Program-made: the position numbers and the translations under genes
Notes under the pieces: generated by a model
Seen by the model: only the letters and a program-made list of their open reading frames with translations
Told to the model about the DNA's origin: nothing
The model's database searches: none
Shown here: one piece after another, positions 61,301-64,000 of the stretch
Numbering within the stretch: the first letter of the stretch is position 1
How the letters are laid out: the number at the start of each line of letters is the position of its first letter
Assembly: GCA_041392855.1 (NCBI GenBank)
Contig: JAWKLD010000001.1
Location: 2,404,001 to 2,468,000 of the forward strand
Origin: Flavipsychrobacter sp.
GTDB taxonomy: Bacteria; Bacteroidota; Bacteroidia; Chitinophagales; Chitinophagaceae
DNA length: 64,000 nt
Direction: 5' to 3'

Positions 61301-64000
61301 CGTGGACGTTTGGTAATAATACGAACTCCTCTTTAACCAACCCTACTGCTGTATACACTTATCCGGGAACCTACCCTATAAAAGTAGTAGCTACTTCAAG
61401 CAATGGATGTACAGACTCCATCTCTAAGAACATGGTCGTATACGGCCCTACCGGAACTTTCTCGTATACTGCCCCTACAGGTTGTAATCCTCTTACAGTA
61501 AACTTCAGCGCTACAAGCAGTAATACCTCTACTTACATATGGGATATGAGTAATGGATTTACTCATTCCTCTACCGGTAATACCTTCAGCTATACTTATA
61601 CTCAAGGTGGTAGCTACATACCTAAACTAATCCTCAGTGATGGATCTAATTGCCTTGTTCCTATTACAGGTGCTGATACCATCAATGTAGACCATGTAGA
61701 CGCAGACTTTACTTTTAGTAATACTACTCTTTGCGACTCAGGTACTGTTTATTTCAATGACACAGTATATAGTACCATATCTTCTATTAATACCAGAACT
61801 TGGGACTTTGGTGATGGTAGCTCTAGTACTGCTGAAGATCCAAATCATACATATACTAGCTCTGGTAGCTATACGGTAAAACTGATCATTGGCAATACCG
61901 TAGGTTGTAAAGATACCATTATAAAAACGGTTGTAATACATGCTTCGCCAAATGTATTGGTAACACCTGCTACATCCAGCAAGTGCTTGGGAGACAATAC
62001 AGGCATTGTACTTACTGCTACGGGTGCAAGTACCTATTCTTGGACACCAAACAGCACGCTGTCTTGCTCCAACTGCCCTAACCCTACTGCCAACCCAGCC
62101 GCTGCTACGGCTTATATAGTTACAGGTACTGACACCAATGGCTGCTCTAGTAAAGACACGGCAGTTATCACGGTGTATACACAACCAACAGTAAGTGCTG
62201 GTAGTAACCAAAATTTATGTGCAGGAAGCACTCTTCAATTAACCGCAACAGGTGCTACAAGTTATACATGGTCGCCGAGCACAGGATTGTCTTGTACTAA
62301 TTGTGCCAGCCCATTTGCCAACCCTACTACAACTACTACTTATACAACTATAGGTACTGACGCTAATGGATGTAAAGACACCAGTGATGTTACCATAACG
62401 ATACTAAGCAAACCTACTGTAAGCGCAGGTAGTAATAAGACCATTTGCATAGGGTCTTCTACCACACTTACAGCAACAGGTGCTACAAGCTATACATGGT
62501 CGCCAAGTACAGGATTATCTTGTACGACCTGTCCTAGTCCTACTGCAAGCCCAACCACTACAACCGTTTATACAGTAGTTGGTACTGCTGGAAATGGATG
62601 TACCGACACCGCTACTGTAACGGTTACGGTAAACCCACTACCAATTGTGAGTGCCGGTAGTGACAAGGCTATATGCTCAGGCAGTAGTACCATATTGCAA
62701 GCTACGGGAGCTACCAGCTATACCTGGACACCTAGTACTGGTTTATCCTGTACCAATTGTCCTAACCCAACAGCGAGCCCTACTACTACAACTACATATA
62801 CTGTTACAGGAACTGATGGTAATGGATGTGTCAATACAGATCAAGTAGTTGTAACTGTAAACGCACTGCCTAATGTAATTGCCAGTGCAAATACCAGCAT
62901 CTGTTTGAACGATAGTACTCAGCTTACTGCTACCGGTGCCAATACATATGTTTGGACACCGAGTACTGGATTATCTTGTACAACCTGTGCTAACCCATAT
63001 GCAAAACCAACTATAACTACTACCTATACTGTAACAGGTACAGATATTAATGGTTGTGTCAATTCAGACGCGGTTACTGTTACTGTGAACCCGCTACCTA
63101 ATATTGATGCCGGCACTGATAAAACAATTTGTAATGGCTCTTCTGTTACCCTATTGGCAACAGGGGGCAATACTTATACATGGACACCGAGTACCGGATT
63201 ATCATGCACTGCCTGTACTAACCCAATAGCAAGCCCTACTACTACGACTACTTATATAGTAACAGGCACCGATACTAACGGTTGTGCTAATAAGGATAGT
63301 GTTAAGGTCACTGTAAATCCGTTGCCTAATGTGAACGCAGGTAATGACGTAAGCATATGTGTAGGATCAAGCACTAACCTTTCTGCTACTGGTGCTATTA
63401 CTTATACTTGGTCGCCAAGTACTGGACTATCTTGTACTAGCTGTGCATCGCCAACAGCAAACCCAACAAGCACTACTACTTATGTGGTTACTGGTGTTGA
63501 TGCAAACGGTTGTGTCAATACAGATACTGTGGTTGTAACGGTAAACCCACTACCTACTGTAAATGCAGGTAATGACGTTGCCATATGTTTTGGTAGTAGT
63601 ACTATACTTTCTGCTACAGGAGCTACAAGTTATGTATGGACTCCAAGCACTGGATTATCATGCACTACTTGTGCCAACACTTCTGCAAACCCAACAAGTA
63701 CTACTACTTATGTAGTTACCGGTACTGATGCTAATGGTTGTGTCAATACAGATACTGTGGTAATTACTGTAAAACCATTGCCTAACATACAAGCGGGCAA
63801 TGATGTTGCTATATGTATTGGAGACACTACACAACTACAAGGCTCAGGAGCTGTTACATATTCATGGACTCCAAGTACCGGACTGTCTTGTACTACATGC
63901 CCTGACCCTAAAGCTTACCCAACAGTTACTACCACTTATATTCTAACAGGCACGAGTACAAATAACTGCACAAATGTAGATTCAGTAATAGTAACTGTTA
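58390..64000 (+). CDS. Giant exported PKD/repeat protein, 3' end beyond the window
   Basis: The frame opened by ATG at 58390 has no stop to the right edge, so at least 1,870 residues are encoded and the gene is incomplete here. A signal peptide (MNRYLSTILCICAAFTLSQT, cleavage near AYAQ) is followed by 14 PKD domains (about residues 24-1185), most with a W-x-FGDG motif and a YTVKL-type strand. From about residue 1187 at least nine tandem 76-residue units follow, each with TW-x-PSTGLSC-x-x-C and NGC. This layout is typical of T9SS-secreted adhesin-like proteins of Bacteroidota, and a type B sorting domain is expected beyond the edge (inference). Adhesion or motility is the likely role. Small frames on either strand inside it are shadows. 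Confidence 0.88.
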   Translation, partial: MNRYLSTILCICAAFTLSQTAYAQAPTASFTASKTSGCSPIVVNFTDNSTGSPTSWSWDLGNGVTSSTQNPSTTYFTAGTYTVILTATNANGSSKDTNYITVHPSPTISFTGDSTISCPPKTVAFTNNTTTGGTSATYLWDFGDGDTSSLVSPTHIYTNSGNFNVSLIVSNNLGCTSTFTKNNYVKTYGLPVPNFTVSNTSSCTTPLNTTFTNTSTGASSYYWDFGDGSNSTATSPSHTFTSAGSYTVKLVAINANGCNDTSIKSSVVNVGTLNASFTKSTSTPCTGQNVTFTNTTTPGAGNSTWFFGDGTSANSTNAVHRYNTAGTYTVTLIESFSNCSDTTTQTVTVLQSPTAQFTTVDTVGCGTAFSVSFTNSSTNANTYSWTFGDGSSSTATNPTHTYTALGVYDVRLVATSSNGCSRAIRKNDLVKNLKPTGSLVARSFNGCAPIQVTFDAEIDSPLYATGYTWNYGDGTGNTTCSNCATTQHTFTNAGTYNVSVICSTSASCFDTFQTTVTVGTVPSANFTGTPLAICTSDNVTFTNTSTGANGYQWLFGDGTISTLTNPLKNYSIANTYSVSLIAINNGCRDTFTRTNYITVSGPTAGFGISYNCTNRRTVTFTDASLNGQIYLWDFGDGDTSTFAGTVTHTYATAGTYSTSVKVTDTVSGCIDIYQYTFSIYDLAASFSVNDSLICIGDTVSFAATSSSAIVNYLWSFGDGANATLTTSNTTHPYSAGGYYTVRLIVTDKDQCKDTVTKTNYIRVGGASPIYSGTPTSGCVPLNVTFTDASVPNGGFPITTREWSYGDGSALDTIVGNSTSNLYSASGSYHVKLTLIDANGCKTALTKLSYINTTKPTASFAALDSVMCIGDSISFTNTSSDVSSSLTYSWDFGDGATSTLTNPKHAYASAGSYTIRLIAITANGGCRDTMIRSAYIVIEKPTAAFTMSDTVASCPPATVYLTNNTTGASSYAWTFGNNTNSSLTNPTAVYTYPGTYPIKVVATSSNGCTDSISKNMVVYGPTGTFSYTAPTGCNPLTVNFSATSSNTSTYIWDMSNGFTHSSTGNTFSYTYTQGGSYIPKLILSDGSNCLVPITGADTINVDHVDADFTFSNTTLCDSGTVYFNDTVYSTISSINTRTWDFGDGSSSTAEDPNHTYTSSGSYTVKLIIGNTVGCKDTIIKTVVIHASPNVLVTPATSSKCLGDNTGIVLTATGASTYSWTPNSTLSCSNCPNPTANPAAATAYIVTGTDTNGCSSKDTAVITVYTQPTVSAGSNQNLCAGSTLQLTATGATSYTWSPSTGLSCTNCASPFANPTTTTTYTTIGTDANGCKDTSDVTITILSKPTVSAGSNKTICIGSSTTLTATGATSYTWSPSTGLSCTTCPSPTASPTTTTVYTVVGTAGNGCTDTATVTVTVNPLPIVSAGSDKAICSGSSTILQATGATSYTWTPSTGLSCTNCPNPTASPTTTTTYTVTGTDGNGCVNTDQVVVTVNALPNVIASANTSICLNDSTQLTATGANTYVWTPSTGLSCTTCANPYAKPTITTTYTVTGTDINGCVNSDAVTVTVNPLPNIDAGTDKTICNGSSVTLLATGGNTYTWTPSTGLSCTACTNPIASPTTTTTYIVTGTDTNGCANKDSVKVTVNPLPNVNAGNDVSICVGSSTNLSATGAITYTWSPSTGLSCTSCASPTANPTSTTTYVVTGVDANGCVNTDTVVVTVNPLPTVNAGNDVAICFGSSTILSATGATSYVWTPSTGLSCTTCANTSANPTSTTTYVVTGTDANGCVNTDTVVITVKPLPNIQAGNDVAICIGDTTQLQGSGAVTYSWTPSTGLSCTTCPDPKAYPTVTTTYILTGTSTNNCTNVDSVIVTV
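61948..64000 (+). repeat. Exact 228-bp tandem repeat array inside the giant surface protein gene
   Basis: The codon for the conserved Trp of the W-x-PSTGLSC motif occurs at 62041, 62269, 62497, 62725, 62953, 63181, 63409, 63637 and 63865, always 228 bases (76 codons) apart. The copies differ by many synonymous and some amino-acid changes but have no insertions or deletions between these anchors. The first unit is more diverged and slightly longer at its front. The array continues past the window edge. Each typical unit encodes four Cys (IC-x-GSS, SC-x-x-C, NGC). Confidence 0.9.

Noticed and set aside
58454..62848. Several short open frames on both strands in the right-hand 6 kb.
   Set aside because: They lie inside the continuous in-frame PKD/repeat coding sequence that starts at 58390, and none has recognisable domains.
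61948..64000. Regular repeats at the right edge resembling an array such as CRISPR.
   Set aside because: The period is 228 bases, the frame stays open throughout, and the repeats encode conserved protein motifs; there are no short identical repeats with unique spacers and no cas genes.
1..64000. Search for mobile elements, integrases, phage genes, toxin-antitoxin pairs and defence genes.
   Set aside because: None was found; every major frame has a housekeeping, respiratory, regulatory or surface-protein identity, or is an unknown without such motifs.

Overview
The window is AT-rich, densely coded DNA from a member of the Bacteroidota, most likely a Chitinophagaceae/Sphingobacteriia-type organism (the lineage is my inference). 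The support is: type IX secretion (T9SS) sorting domains of types A and B, a PorP/SprF family protein, SprB and PKD repeat proteins, DUF2911 and DUF5606 family proteins, a short NuoG, and many -7 promoter boxes of the Bacteroidota form TAnnTTTG close to start codons. No tRNA, rRNA, CRISPR array, insertion sequence, phage gene or integrase was seen.

Layout. 1-3.6 kb: a partial flavin-reductase-like gene, a DUF2911 gene, an unknown membrane protein and an RNase H-like (YkuK/DUF458) gene. 3.7-8.3 kb: a T9SS type B surface protein (propeller-like repeats plus four PKD domains) followed after one base by its probable PorP/SprF partner. 8.4-10.9 kb: an OmpR-type response regulator, then pssA, purS and rsmI. 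10.9-13.0 kb: a compact envelope-stress-like locus with a tiny acidic lipoprotein, a divergent ECF-like sigma factor, and a protein that fuses an anti-sigma-like cytoplasmic region, one membrane helix and a trypsin-like protease. The two divergent genes share a matched promoter-like motif. 13.0-14.4 kb: tatC and rpiB. 14.4-18.2 kb: a probable haem-uptake pair (HmuY-like T9SS-exported protein and HmuR-like TonB receptor). 18.2-23.6 kb: asd, an ABC exporter, an M28 peptidase and scpB.

23.8-37.3 kb is a complete complex I operon on the minus strand in the order nuoA-B-C-D-E-x-F-G-H-I-J-K-L-M-N, where x is a secreted NTF2/DUF4440-like protein that is not a normal complex I subunit. 37.5-41.4 kb encodes a propeller-type sensor histidine kinase and its LytTR response regulator (8-base overlap). 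41.4-44.7 kb holds an FkbM methyltransferase, a family 2 glycosyltransferase and a polysaccharide flippase. 44.9-49.5 kb is a large SprB-repeat surface protein with a type B sorting domain.

49.5-58.1 kb: a DUF5606 protein with a histone-H1-like tail, a GHL10 family glycosidase, a lipoprotein, a TPR protein, an oligopeptide-type solute-binding lipoprotein, an unknown secreted protein and pdxJ. From 58,390 to the right edge one reading frame stays open without a stop: an exported giant protein with 14 PKD domains followed by at least nine tandem 76-residue repeats spaced exactly 228 bp apart. The main themes are surface display through T9SS, respiration through complex I, haem capture and envelope sensing. 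The sigma/anti-sigma-protease/lipoprotein locus is the best candidate for an under-described system.
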